DNA of 18,757 bases from JADGHX01 sp035760965 (GTDB taxonomy: Bacteria > Pseudomonadota > Gammaproteobacteria > Steroidobacterales > Steroidobacteraceae), in the NCBI GenBank assembly GCA_035760965.1, contig DASTRY010000103.1, positions 1 to 18,757 of the forward strand. The letters run 5' to 3'. This document shows positions 7,530 through 15,262 of this stretch, one piece after another. How positions within the stretch are numbered: the first letter of the stretch is position 1; every line of letters starts with the position of its first letter. A program made the position numbers and the translations under genes. The notes beneath the pieces are model-generated. The model ran no database searches, was not told the origin of the DNA, and saw nothing but the letters and a program-made list of their open reading frames with translations.

Positions 7530-7550
7530 CCGTGCGCCGGCCCGGCACGG
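7530..7550 (+). other. second hairpin in the rpsP-rimM gap
   Basis: CCGTGC (7530-7535) pairs with GCACGG (7545-7550), and an alternative fold uses GCCG/CGGC inside. Together with the preceding hairpin it fills most of the 97-bp gap, unusually wide for this operon. Confidence 0.35.
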
Positions 7551-7598
7551 ACCGGAGCGACGCGCTCGATCAGGCGAGCGCAGTGAAGGGCGCAGGCG

Positions 7599-8168
7599 AT
7601 GGCGGAGGACTGGTTGGAGCTGGGGCGCATCGGCAGCCCCTTCGGCATCAAGGGCTGGGTCCACGTTCAGTCCTTCACCGATCCGCCCGAACGATTGCTG
7701 AAGTACCGCGACTGGCTCGTGCAGTCGGACCGCGCCGAGCCCGCCGCAATGCGAGTGGCGGAAGGGCGCGCGCACGGTGCGGGGCTCGTGGCTCGCCTCG
7801 CCGGCGTGGACGATCGCGACCGTGCAGCGCAGCTGCAGGGTGCCGCGATCCGCGTGGCGCGTAGCGCGCTGCCGAAGCTGAAGAAGCGCGAGTTCTATCA
7901 GGTAGACCTGATCGGGCTTGCGGTGGCGAATGTCGAAGGCGTCGCGTTCGGTGAGGTCGCGCACTTCGTCCAGACGCCCGGCGGCTCGGTGATGGTCGTG
8001 CGCGAGCCGAGCGGCAAAGAACGCTGGGTGCCCGCAACGCGCGAGCACTTGCGGAAGGTCGATCTCGCCGCACGCCGGATCACGGTGGACTGGCCGGTGG
8101 ATTTGGATGAAGGCGACGCGGAGCCGACAACGCCCGAAGGCGGGGAATCGGCTGGCGCCGCGGAGTGA
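7599..8168 (+). CDS. rimM: ribosome maturation factor RimM
   Basis: Assists assembly of the 30S head, binding S19. 189 residues, close to the family length (E. coli 182). The N-terminal RimM barrel begins WLELGRIGSPFGIKGWVHV and has the typical FTD segment. The C-terminal PRC-barrel part runs from about 95 to 170 with FYQVDLIGLAV and ends with a short acidic tail. AAGGG lies 8 nt before the ATG. The stop codon is 11 nt before the trmD start, suggesting translational coupling. Confidence 0.96.
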   Translation: MAEDWLELGRIGSPFGIKGWVHVQSFTDPPERLLKYRDWLVQSDRAEPAAMRVAEGRAHGAGLVARLAGVDDRDRAAQLQGAAIRVARSALPKLKKREFYQVDLIGLAVANVEGVAFGEVAHFVQTPGGSVMVVREPSGKERWVPATREHLRKVDLAARRITVDWPVDLDEGDAEPTTPEGGESAGAAE

Positions 8169-8179
8169 GGGTTCGAGCC

Positions 8180-8935
8180 GTGCACGTCGAAGTCGTGACG
8201 CTCTTCCCGGAGATGATCGAAGGCGCGCTGCGCTTCGGCGTGGTGGGGCGAGCCATCGAGCGCGGTCTGTTGCAGGTGGGCAGGGAGGATCCCCGGTCGC
8301 ACACCAGTGATGTGCACAAGACCGTGGACGATCGGCCCTACGGCGGCGGCCCCGGCATGGTGTTGAAGCCGGAGCCGATGCTCGCGGCGATCCGTGCGGC
8401 GCACGCACGATTGCCGGCGGGGTGCCCGCGCATCGGGCTCTCCGCGCAGGGCGAGGTGCTGAACCAGAAGCTGGTAGGCGAGCTCGCGGCGCTGCCCGGT
8501 TTTCTGCTCGTAGCAGGGCGCTACGAGGGTGTGGATGAGCGCGTGATCGAGCTCGGTGTCGATCGCGAAGTGTCGATCGGCGACTATGTGCTCTCGGGCG
8601 GTGAGCTCGCGGCGCTCGTCGTGATCGACGCGGCGGCGCGGCTGCTGCCCGGCGTGCTCGGCGACGAGCGCTCCAGCGAGCAGGAGTCGTTCGCCGCAGG
8701 GCTGCTCGACTGGCCGCACTACACGCGGCCCGAGGTGTTCGAGGGCCGCAGCGTGCCGCAAGTGCTGCTGTCCGGGAATCACCGGGACATTGCGCGCTGG
8801 CGGCTGCAGCAGGCCGTCGTACGCACCTGGGAACGGCGGCCGGATTTGATCGTGAAGCATGGGCTCGCGCCCGAGGCGAGCCGGCTGTTGAACGAATTTC
8901 TCGTGGCGCGCGCCGCGCGCGGCGACGCAGAGTGA
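8180..8935 (+). CDS. trmD: tRNA (guanine37-N1)-methyltransferase TrmD
   Basis: SPOUT methyltransferase that makes m1G37 with S-adenosylmethionine, preventing +1 frameshifts. 251 residues from the GTG at 8180. Seen: TLFPEM at the N-terminus, YGGGPGMV, the trefoil-knot elements RYEGVDERV and SIGDYVLSGGELA, and the C-terminal DWPHYTRPEVFEG and NHRDIARWR blocks. I prefer GTG 8180 to the GTG at 8165 (which would overlap the rimM stop by 4 nt) because it gives exactly the family N-terminus, one Met plus five residues before TLFPEM, and has GAGGG at 8 nt spacing. Confidence 0.97.
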   Translation: MHVEVVTLFPEMIEGALRFGVVGRAIERGLLQVGREDPRSHTSDVHKTVDDRPYGGGPGMVLKPEPMLAAIRAAHARLPAGCPRIGLSAQGEVLNQKLVGELAALPGFLLVAGRYEGVDERVIELGVDREVSIGDYVLSGGELAALVVIDAAARLLPGVLGDERSSEQESFAAGLLDWPHYTRPEVFEGRSVPQVLLSGNHRDIARWRLQQAVVRTWERRPDLIVKHGLAPEASRLLNEFLVARAARGDAE

Positions 8936-8945
8936 GGAGATGAAC

Positions 8946-9290
8946 ATGGGCAACATCATTCAAGAAATCGAAAAGGCGCGGATGACGCGCGAGGTACCGA
9001 ACTTCAACCCCGGCGATACCGTCGTCGTGCAGGTGAAGGTCGTCGAAGGCGATCGCGAGCGCGTGCAGGCCTACGAGGGCGTCGTCATCGCGAAGAGCAA
9101 TCGCGGGCTCAACTCCTCGTTCACGGTGCGCAAGATCTCGCACGGCGAGGGCGTCGAGCGCGTGTTCCAGACCTACAGCCCGGCGATCAGCGACATCTCG
9201 GTGAAGCGCCGCGGCAATGTCCGTCGCGCCAAGCTGTACTACCTGCGCGATCTGTCGGGCAAAGCGGCTCGCATCGAAGAGAAGATCTGA
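8946..9290 (+). CDS. rplS: 50S ribosomal protein L19
   Basis: Large-subunit protein at the 30S-50S interface. 114 residues from the ATG at 8946 (E. coli 115). It begins MGNIIQEIEKARM and contains FNPGDTVVVQVKV, the YEGVVIAKSNRG block, SFTVRKISHGEGVERVF and the basic tail VKRRGNVRRAKLYYLR. The strong AGGAG at 8935-8939 abuts an earlier ATG at 8940 but is correctly spaced (6 nt) for ATG 8946, which also matches the family start. Last ribosomal gene of the operon; its TGA overlaps the ATG of the next gene. Confidence 0.97.
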   Translation: MGNIIQEIEKARMTREVPNFNPGDTVVVQVKVVEGDRERVQAYEGVVIAKSNRGLNSSFTVRKISHGEGVERVFQTYSPAISDISVKRRGNVRRAKLYYLRDLSGKAARIEEKI

Positions 9291-10534
9291 TGCGTGCGGC
9301 GCTCACGGTGGCCTTGCGGCAGGGTTCGTTCGTCGGAGCCGGTCGCGATGCCGGCGTGAGTGCGGCGTACGCAGCCGCTGCGGCGGGCGCGGTCGGCGCT
9401 CGCCGTGTCAGCGGAGCGACCCGCGCGGCCGGCGCGTGCGTCCGGCTCGCCGGCCTCGCAGCGCTGCTGCTCACCGGCATTCCCGCCTTCGCCGCGCCCT
9501 CGCTCGAGGGCGTGAAGCTGCCTGCCGGCTTTCACATCGAGGTGTGGCAGGACGACGTGCCGCTCGCGCGCGAGATGGCGATCAGCCCGAAGGGCACCGT
9601 GTTCGTCGGCACCATGCGGTTCGGCAAGCCGTCGCAAGACGTGTACGCCATCCGCACCGTCAACGGCAAGCGCACCGTCTCGAAGCTGCTCACGGGCTTG
9701 AACAACCCGAACGGCGTGGCCTTGCGCGACGGCAATCTGTACGTCGCCGAGGTCCATCAGATCGTTCGCTACGACGACATCGAGAATCATCTCGACAAGC
9801 CGCCGAACCCCGTTCTCATCACGCACCTGCCGACCGAACAGCACCACGGCTGGCGCTACATCGCGTTCGGACCGGACGGCAAGCTGTACGTCGCGGTCGG
9901 CGCGCCGTGCAACGTCTGCGACAAGGGCGCGCAGGGTTACGCCCAGATCATCCGCATGAATCCGGATGGCAAGGAGCGCGAGCCCATCGCGAAGGGCGTG
10001 CGCAACTCCGTCGGCTTCGACTGGCAGCCGGGTTCGAACAAGTTCTGGTTCACCGACAACGGCCGCGACGAGCTCGGCGACAACGTGCCCGACTGCGAGC
10101 TCAACCGGCTCGACAAGATCGGCGACCACTTCGGCTTTCCCTTCTGCCATGCCGGCGAGATACCGGACCCGGAGTTCGGCAAGCTCGGCAGTTGCGCCGC
10201 ATCCGTGAAGCCGGCCTTGAAGCTGGGCCCGCATGTTGCTCCTCTCGCCGTGCGCTTCTACACCGGGAAGCAGTTCCCGGAGGCGTATCGCAACCAGGCG
10301 TTCATCGCACAGCACGGCTCATGGAATCGCAGCACGCCGATCGGCTACCGCATCATGCTCGTGAAGCTGAACGGCGATCGGGTCACGGGTTACGAAGAGT
10401 TCGCGACCGGATGGCTGAAGCCAAACGGCGAGGTGAGCGGCCGCCCGGTCGACTTGCAACTCCTGCCGGACGGCTCGATGCTGGTATCGGACGACCAGGA
10501 AGGCGCGATCTACCGCATCTCCTACCGCAAGTGA
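9290..10534 (+). CDS. exported PQQ-dependent sugar dehydrogenase, L-sorbosone dehydrogenase-like
   Basis: Predicted periplasmic beta-propeller oxidoreductase of the soluble glucose/sorbosone dehydrogenase superfamily. 414 residues as drawn. A hydrophobic stretch at about 52-62 followed by IPAFA and AP (cleavage near 68-69) looks like a signal peptide, but it is preceded by about 50 residues rich in Ala and Arg, so the true start may lie further in (GTG, TTG or a non-obvious codon). Family blocks: EQHHGWRYIAFGPDGKLYV at 183-201, GVRNSVGFDWQP at 236-247, TDNGRDELGD at 255-264, LDKIGDHFGFPFCHAG and HGSWNRSTPIGY at 342-353. Cys207 and Cys210 form a CNVC pair. The ATG overlaps the rplS TGA (TGATG), suggesting coupling to the ribosomal operon. 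Substrate and real use of PQQ are inferred from family only. Confidence 0.85.
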   Translation: MRAALTVALRQGSFVGAGRDAGVSAAYAAAAAGAVGARRVSGATRAAGACVRLAGLAALLLTGIPAFAAPSLEGVKLPAGFHIEVWQDDVPLAREMAISPKGTVFVGTMRFGKPSQDVYAIRTVNGKRTVSKLLTGLNNPNGVALRDGNLYVAEVHQIVRYDDIENHLDKPPNPVLITHLPTEQHHGWRYIAFGPDGKLYVAVGAPCNVCDKGAQGYAQIIRMNPDGKEREPIAKGVRNSVGFDWQPGSNKFWFTDNGRDELGDNVPDCELNRLDKIGDHFGFPFCHAGEIPDPEFGKLGSCAASVKPALKLGPHVAPLAVRFYTGKQFPEAYRNQAFIAQHGSWNRSTPIGYRIMLVKLNGDRVTGYEEFATGWLKPNGEVSGRPVDLQLLPDGSMLVSDDQEGAIYRISYRK

Positions 10535-10553
10535 GCGCCGCATCGGGCGGCGC
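10535..10553 (+). terminator. hairpin directly after the dehydrogenase stop codon
   Basis: GCGCCGC (10535-10541) and GCGGCGC (10547-10553), a perfect 7-bp stem with loop ATCGG, begin on the base after TGA. No T-tract follows (CCGTTAG), so intrinsic termination is uncertain. sppA begins 25 bp later with its own ribosome-binding site. Confidence 0.4.
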
Positions 10554-10578
10554 CCGTTAGCCCTCGAGGATTCTGTCC

Positions 10579-12477
10579 ATGCGACTCGGCGCCGTCGGTG
10601 CCATCTTTCTCGCCATCGGGCGCGGCCTCGATTGGCTGCGCAAGTTCCTGCACCTGCTCCTGCTGCTGCTGATCTTCGGCTTCATCGTCGGGGCGCTGCG
10701 CGTTTCGATCCCCACGGTGCCGAGCAAGGCGGCCCTCCTCATCGCGCCGGAAGGGGAGATCGTCGATCAGCTCTCGGGCGATCCCATCGAGCGCGCCATC
10801 ACGCAGGCGCGCGGTCAGGGCCGGAGCGAGACGCTCGTGTGGGACCTCGTCGATGCCATTCGCGGCGCCGCGAAGGACAAGCGCATTCCCGTCATCGTCA
10901 TCGATACGGAGAATTTCGCGGGCGCGGGCCAGCCGACGCTCGAAGAGCTCGCGCGCGCGCTGAAAGAATTTCGCGCCACCGGCAAGAAGGTGATCGCGTA
11001 TGGCACCGAGCTCGAGGAGGCGCAGTACTACCTCGCATCGCAAGCGGACGAGGTGTACGTCGATCCGTTCGGCATGGTGCTGATCGACGGATACGAGTCG
11101 TATCACATGTTCTACAAGAACGCGCTCGACAAGCTCGGCGTGGACATCAACGTGTTCCGCGTCGGCGCGTACAAGAGCGCGGTCGAAGTGTATTCACGTA
11201 CGGACATGTCGCCCGAGGCGCGCGAGGAGGCCACGGTCTACTTGAACTCGCTCTGGTCGACGTACCAGAAGGCGACGACGGCGGCGCGTAAGTTGAAGCC
11301 CGACGCGCTGGCGAACTACGTGGCGACGCTCGCGGATTCGGTAGCCGGCCCGCCCGCGGACGCCGGCTCCGGCGGCCGTGCTTCGGCCGCCGTCGAGAGG
11401 CGCTCGCCGCTGCGTCCTGCCGATGTGGCTCTGAAGGCTGGGCTGGTCACGGGCATCAAGTCGCGGCAGGACCTCGACAAAGAAGTCATCGCCATGGTCG
11501 GCGAAGACCGGGACAGCGGCGGCTTCAAGTCCGTCTCGGTGGAGGACTATGTGCGCGTGGTGCACGCGGAGAAGAAGGTCGGTGCGGCCGGCACGCCCAA
11601 GATCGGCGTCGTGGTCGCTGCCGGCGAGATTCTCGACGGCGATCAACCGCCAGGCACGATCGGCGGCAGCTCGACCGCGCGCCTCATCCGCGAAGCCCGG
11701 ATGGACGATGACGTGAAGGCCGTCGTTCTGCGGATCGACAGCCCCGGCGGCAGCGTGACGGGCGCCGAAGAGATCTATCGCGAGATCCTCGCGCTGAAGG
11801 CGGCGGGGAAGCCGCTCATCGTCTCGATGGGCGATCTCGCGGCCTCGGGCGGCTACTACATCGCTGCACCGGCGGACGAGATCTGGGCCAGCCCGGCGAC
11901 GATCACCGGGTCGATCGGCATCTTCGCCGTCATTCCGACGGTGGGCAAAACCCTCGGCAAGGTCGGCGTGACCGTCGACGGCGTGGGCACGACGCCGCTG
12001 TCGGGCCAGATGCGGCTCGATCGCCCGCTCGGCGACGATGCGAAGAAGTTCCTGCAGGCGATGGTCGAGCGCGGCTACGACGAGTTCATCACGCGCGTTT
12101 CGTCAGGACGCAAGAAGACGCCGGAGCAAGTGAACGAGATCGCGCAGGGGCGCGTGTGGTCCGGCAACGATGCGCTGCGGCTGGGTCTGGTCGACCACCT
12201 CGGCTCGTTCGACGACGCGGTGAAGGCGGCGGCCAAGCGTGCGAAGCTCACGAGCTACGACCTGCGCTTCATCGAGCCGAGCCTGTCCTGGGCGCAGGAG
12301 CTCGCCCTGCAGGTGCGCACGATGGCGATCAAGACACTGTTCACGCTCGATGACCACACGAAGCGGCTCATGCAGGTCGCCGATCGCCTCGATCCGCTCG
12401 CGCAGGAGGTGGATCGCTTGAGCCGGATGTCGGCGCCGAACCACCTGTACGCCTACTGTTTCTGCGGCGTGCGTTGA
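10579..12477 (+). CDS. sppA: signal peptide peptidase SppA, 67K type
   Basis: Inner-membrane serine protease with a Ser-Lys dyad that degrades cleaved signal peptides. 632 residues, close to E. coli SppA (618), with the tandem-duplicated protease fold. Seen: an N-terminal membrane anchor at about 23-40; FRVGAYKSAVE with the general-base Lys199; RIDSPGGSVTGAEEIY at 385-400; and GDLAASGGYYIAA with the nucleophile Ser423. A low-complexity stretch at about 258-280 (PPADAGSGGRASAAVERRS) interrupts the linker between halves and coincides with a strong DNA palindrome. CGAGGA lies 8 nt before the ATG. It converges on the GH3 gene with a 17-bp gap. Confidence 0.96.
   Translation: MRLGAVGAIFLAIGRGLDWLRKFLHLLLLLLIFGFIVGALRVSIPTVPSKAALLIAPEGEIVDQLSGDPIERAITQARGQGRSETLVWDLVDAIRGAAKDKRIPVIVIDTENFAGAGQPTLEELARALKEFRATGKKVIAYGTELEEAQYYLASQADEVYVDPFGMVLIDGYESYHMFYKNALDKLGVDINVFRVGAYKSAVEVYSRTDMSPEAREEATVYLNSLWSTYQKATTAARKLKPDALANYVATLADSVAGPPADAGSGGRASAAVERRSPLRPADVALKAGLVTGIKSRQDLDKEVIAMVGEDRDSGGFKSVSVEDYVRVVHAEKKVGAAGTPKIGVVVAAGEILDGDQPPGTIGGSSTARLIREARMDDDVKAVVLRIDSPGGSVTGAEEIYREILALKAAGKPLIVSMGDLAASGGYYIAAPADEIWASPATITGSIGIFAVIPTVGKTLGKVGVTVDGVGTTPLSGQMRLDRPLGDDAKKFLQAMVERGYDEFITRVSSGRKKTPEQVNEIAQGRVWSGNDALRLGLVDHLGSFDDAVKAAAKRAKLTSYDLRFIEPSLSWAQELALQVRTMAIKTLFTLDDHTKRLMQVADRLDPLAQEVDRLSRMSAPNHLYAYCFCGVR
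11370..11392. repeat. 9-bp perfect inverted repeat inside sppA
   Basis: CGGCGGCCG (11370-11378), loop TGCTT, CGGCCGCCG (11384-11392). It falls in the Gly/Ala/Ser-rich stretch that has no counterpart in the E. coli protein, so it may be the trace of a small palindromic insertion that kept the frame. Confidence 0.55.
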
Positions 12478-12494
12478 TCGGCTCGAGCTAGCGG

Positions 12495-15140
12495 CTAGCG
12501 CGCTTCGACGGTGATCGTCGATTTCGCGCGGATGTCGCTGCTCGATGCGCCCACCTGCAACTCGTACTGGCCCGCGTCGACGGCGTAAGCCTTGCGTCGT
12601 TCGTCGTAGTAGGTGAGATCGCGATTCGGAACGAGCGTGAAGGAGACACGGCGGGACTCGCCCGGCTCCAGCGAGATGCGCTCGATCCCGCGCAGATCCT
12701 TCAGCGCGCGCGGCTCGCGCGGGCGCAGTGCTCTCGCGTAGAGCTGCACGGCCTCATCGCCGGCGCGCTTGCCGACGTTCTTCACGGTCACCGAGACATT
12801 CACGGCGCCCGATTCATCGACGCGAGCTCGATCGGTGGCGAGGCCCGAGTATTCGAAGCGCGTGTACGAGAGCCCGTAGCCGAACGGGTAGAGCGGCTCG
12901 CCTTCGAAGTAGCGATACGTGCGGCCGCGCATGCTGTAGTCGTCGAATGCCGGCAGCTTTTCCGTCGCCTTGTAGAACGTGACGGGCAGACGGCCCGCCG
13001 GATTCGTCGCGCCGAACAGCACGTCCGCAACCGCATCGCCGCCGCGCTGGCCCGGATACCACGCCACGAGGATGGCCGGCACATGAGCCTTGGCCCAGTC
13101 GACGGCGAGCGCCGAACCCGTGGTCAGCACTAGCACGACGGGCTTACCGGTGGCCTGCAGCGCTTCGAGCAGCTTCTCCTGGGGCGCGGGCAGACGCAGG
13201 TCCGTGCGGTCGCCGCCGGCGAAACCCGGGTAGCTGACCTTCATTTCCTCGCCTTCCACGTCGCCGGTGAGCCCGCCGACGAACACCACGACGTCGGCGG
13301 CGCGCGCGGCGTCGAGCGCCGCCTCGAACGGCGGTTTGGCGCCGGGCAGCCGCCAGCCGAGCCGCACCTCGGCATCGCGGATGTCCTCGAAATACTCGAG
13401 CCGGATGTCGCGCGGCTTGCCGGCCTCGAGATCGATGAACGCGCTCTTGCTCTGCAGGCGCGGCGCGAGCTCCCAGCTCTCGACGAGCGGCTTGCCGTCG
13501 ATGAAGAGCCGGAAGCCGTCGTTCGCCGCCACGCTGAGCTCGTAGCGTCCGGAGACGGGCGGAACGATCTGCCCGGTCCAGCGAACGGAGAAATCGTCGC
13601 TCGGCAGAGCACGACTTGCGGGGAGCTGTCCTTGCGCGACGAGATCGTCGGTGGGCGCGCCGCGGTCCCAACGGAAGGCGATGCGTTGGTCGATGCGCGT
13701 GAGCACGGGCTCGCCGGCGAAGTCGCGGCCGCGGAAGTACTCGCCTTTGAGGCCGTGCGCGTCCGAGCCCACGGCGGGGCGTAGATACGCAGACTCGATC
13801 ACCGGCGCCGCGCGCGGCTCCTCGCGCCCTTCGACGAGATCGGCGCCGCGCGAGTACAGCACCTTCGTTTTCGGACCGACGGCCGCGCGAATGCCTTGTA
13901 GCACCGTGACCGGCGAGGCCGGCGTGCCGTAGTAATTGCCCAGCAACGACATCACTTCATCTGCGGTAGGGCCAACGACGGCGATCGTGCCGAGATCGCG
14001 CGACAGCGGCAGCATGCCTTCGTTCTTCAATAGCACGATCGACGATTGCGCCGCCTTGCGAGCGAGACGATCGTGCTCGGCGGACTGGTTGACGCTGTAC
14101 GGAATCTGCGCCCACTGCACGCGCGCGGGCGGATCGAACATCCCGAGCTGCATGCGCGCGAGCATCAGGCGTCGCAGTGCCACGTCGATCTGCGCTTCGC
14201 TCACGAGGCCCTGCTTCACGGCGCCGGCCAGCGCGGCGTACGTCGTGCCGCAGTTGAGATCGAGCCCGCTCTTCAGGGCGAGCGCGGCGGCTTGCTCGGG
14301 CGTCGGCACGATCTTGTGTTCCTTGAAGATGTCCTCGACCGAGTCGCAGTCGGAGACGACGTAGCCTTTGAAGCCCCATTCCTGGCGCAGAATGTCCTGC
14401 AGCAGGCGCGGGCTCGCCGAAGCGGACTCGCCGTTGACGCGGTTGTACGCGCCCATCACGGCGCTGACGTGCGCCTCCTGCACGAGCGCGCGAAACGCGG
14501 GCAGATAGGTCTCGTGCAGGTCCCGCTCGCTGGGATGCACATCGAAGAAGTGGCGCGTGGCCTCCGGGCCGCTATGAACGACGTAGTGCTTCGCCGTCGC
14601 GTCGACCTTCACGTAACGTGGATCGTCCCCCTGCAGACCGGTGACGAACGCGACCCCCATGCGCGCCGTGAGAAAAGGGTCTTCGCCGTACGTTTCCTGC
14701 CCACGTCCCCAACGCGGGTCGCGGAAAATGTTGATGTTCGGCGACCAGAACGTGAGCCCTTGATAGCGCCCGTGCTCGTCGCGCCGCAACGCCTGATGAT
14801 GCTTCGCGCGGCCTTCGTCGCTGATGGCCGTGGCGATCTCGTGCAGGAGCCGCGGATCGAACGTCGCGGCGAGCCCGATCGCTTGCGGGAATACGGTGGC
14901 CGAGCCCGCGCGCGCCACGCCGTGCAGCGCCTCGTTCCACCACTCATAGGCGGGTACGCCGAGCCGCGGGATGGCGGGCGCGTTGTTCTGCAGCTGCGAG
15001 ATTTTTTCCTCGAGCGTCATGCGAGCCACGAGGTCGGCGGCGCGCTCCTCGAAGCTGCGGCTGGTATCGCGATAGACGGGCTCGTCGGCAAACAGCGGCG
15101 CGGCCAGCATTGCCGCGAGCGCCAGGAACACTGCGCGCAT
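12495..15140 (-). CDS. secreted GH3 beta-xylosidase/beta-glucosidase with PA14 domain
   Basis: Exo-acting glycoside hydrolase of 881 residues. Signal peptide at 1-18 (hydrophobic run ending LFADEP). GH3 N-terminal barrel at about 35-340: WWNEALHGVAR, FRDPRWGRGQETYGEDPFL at 139-157, ATAKHYVVHSG with Lys184-His185, and the catalytic nucleophile Asp264 in VVSDCDSV. GH3 C-terminal domain at about 365-455 and 600-760, interrupted by a PA14 domain at about 462-598 (LKGEYF, DGFRLFIDG, RLEYFE). The acid/base is probably among the glutamates of VEGEEM at 628-633. A fibronectin III-like domain follows (about 790-870). The RDPRWGR...ETYGEDP pattern and a xyl-box-like operator upstream favour xylosidase/arabinosidase activity over glucosidase; this is inference. 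GAAGGGGG precedes the ATG. Confidence 0.93.
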   Translation of the reverse strand: MRAVFLALAAMLAAPLFADEPVYRDTSRSFEERAADLVARMTLEEKISQLQNNAPAIPRLGVPAYEWWNEALHGVARAGSATVFPQAIGLAATFDPRLLHEIATAISDEGRAKHHQALRRDEHGRYQGLTFWSPNINIFRDPRWGRGQETYGEDPFLTARMGVAFVTGLQGDDPRYVKVDATAKHYVVHSGPEATRHFFDVHPSERDLHETYLPAFRALVQEAHVSAVMGAYNRVNGESASASPRLLQDILRQEWGFKGYVVSDCDSVEDIFKEHKIVPTPEQAAALALKSGLDLNCGTTYAALAGAVKQGLVSEAQIDVALRRLMLARMQLGMFDPPARVQWAQIPYSVNQSAEHDRLARKAAQSSIVLLKNEGMLPLSRDLGTIAVVGPTADEVMSLLGNYYGTPASPVTVLQGIRAAVGPKTKVLYSRGADLVEGREEPRAAPVIESAYLRPAVGSDAHGLKGEYFRGRDFAGEPVLTRIDQRIAFRWDRGAPTDDLVAQGQLPASRALPSDDFSVRWTGQIVPPVSGRYELSVAANDGFRLFIDGKPLVESWELAPRLQSKSAFIDLEAGKPRDIRLEYFEDIRDAEVRLGWRLPGAKPPFEAALDAARAADVVVFVGGLTGDVEGEEMKVSYPGFAGGDRTDLRLPAPQEKLLEALQATGKPVVLVLTTGSALAVDWAKAHVPAILVAWYPGQRGGDAVADVLFGATNPAGRLPVTFYKATEKLPAFDDYSMRGRTYRYFEGEPLYPFGYGLSYTRFEYSGLATDRARVDESGAVNVSVTVKNVGKRAGDEAVQLYARALRPREPRALKDLRGIERISLEPGESRRVSFTLVPNRDLTYYDERRKAYAVDAGQYELQVGASSSDIRAKSTITVEAR

Positions 15141-15172
15141 CCTGCATCCCCCTTCTGCATAACGCAGCGGGG

Positions 15173-15178
15173 ATAGTA
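15173..15178 (-). promoter_or_regulatory. possible -10 of the GH3 gene
   Basis: TACTAT on the minus strand, two bases downstream of the operator palindrome, matches 4 of 6 consensus positions. It would start transcription near 15166 and give a leader of about 26 nt containing the ribosome-binding site. No good -35 is visible. Confidence 0.4.
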
Positions 15179-15180
15179 CA

Positions 15181-15194
15181 TGATAGCGCTACCA
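15181..15194. promoter_or_regulatory. xyl-box-like LacI-family operator upstream of the GH3 gene
   Basis: On the minus strand TGGTAGCGCTATCA, a palindrome centred on TAGCGCTA with one mismatched pair. As I recall it, the xyl-box of the Xanthomonas xylan regulon is TGGTAGCGCTAACA, one base different. It lies 40 bp before the GH3 ATG and immediately upstream of the possible -10, a position suited to repression relieved by sugar. Confidence 0.65.
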
Positions 15195-15245
15195 AAGAAA
15201 GCGCGGAGGCTGCACGGGGGCCTCGCCGTCGACTGCAAGGCATCG

Positions 15246-15260
15246 CCGCCCCGCGGGCGG
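15246..15260 (-). terminator. GC hairpin just after the tdh stop codon
   Basis: CCGCCC-CGC-GGGCGG, a perfect 6-bp stem with a 3-nt loop, two bases downstream of the tdh TGA on the minus strand. No T-tract follows. It probably marks the 3' end of the kbl-tdh operon and separates it from the GH3 promoter. Confidence 0.45.
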
Positions 15261-15262
15261 GA

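Noticed and set aside
8165..8179. Upstream GTG start for trmD overlapping the rimM stop codon
   Set aside because: Possible by position, but it adds five residues before the family N-terminus, whereas GTG 8180 has a well-spaced GAGGG.
7362..9143. 593-codon minus-strand frame opposite rpsP-rimM-trmD-rplS
   Set aside because: It is fully antisense to four certain genes and has no motif or ribosome-binding site of note.
12481..12497. Palindromes GCTCGAGC and GCTAGC between sppA and the GH3 gene as a terminator
   Set aside because: Short restriction-site-like palindromes in a 17-bp gap with no stable loop or T-tract.
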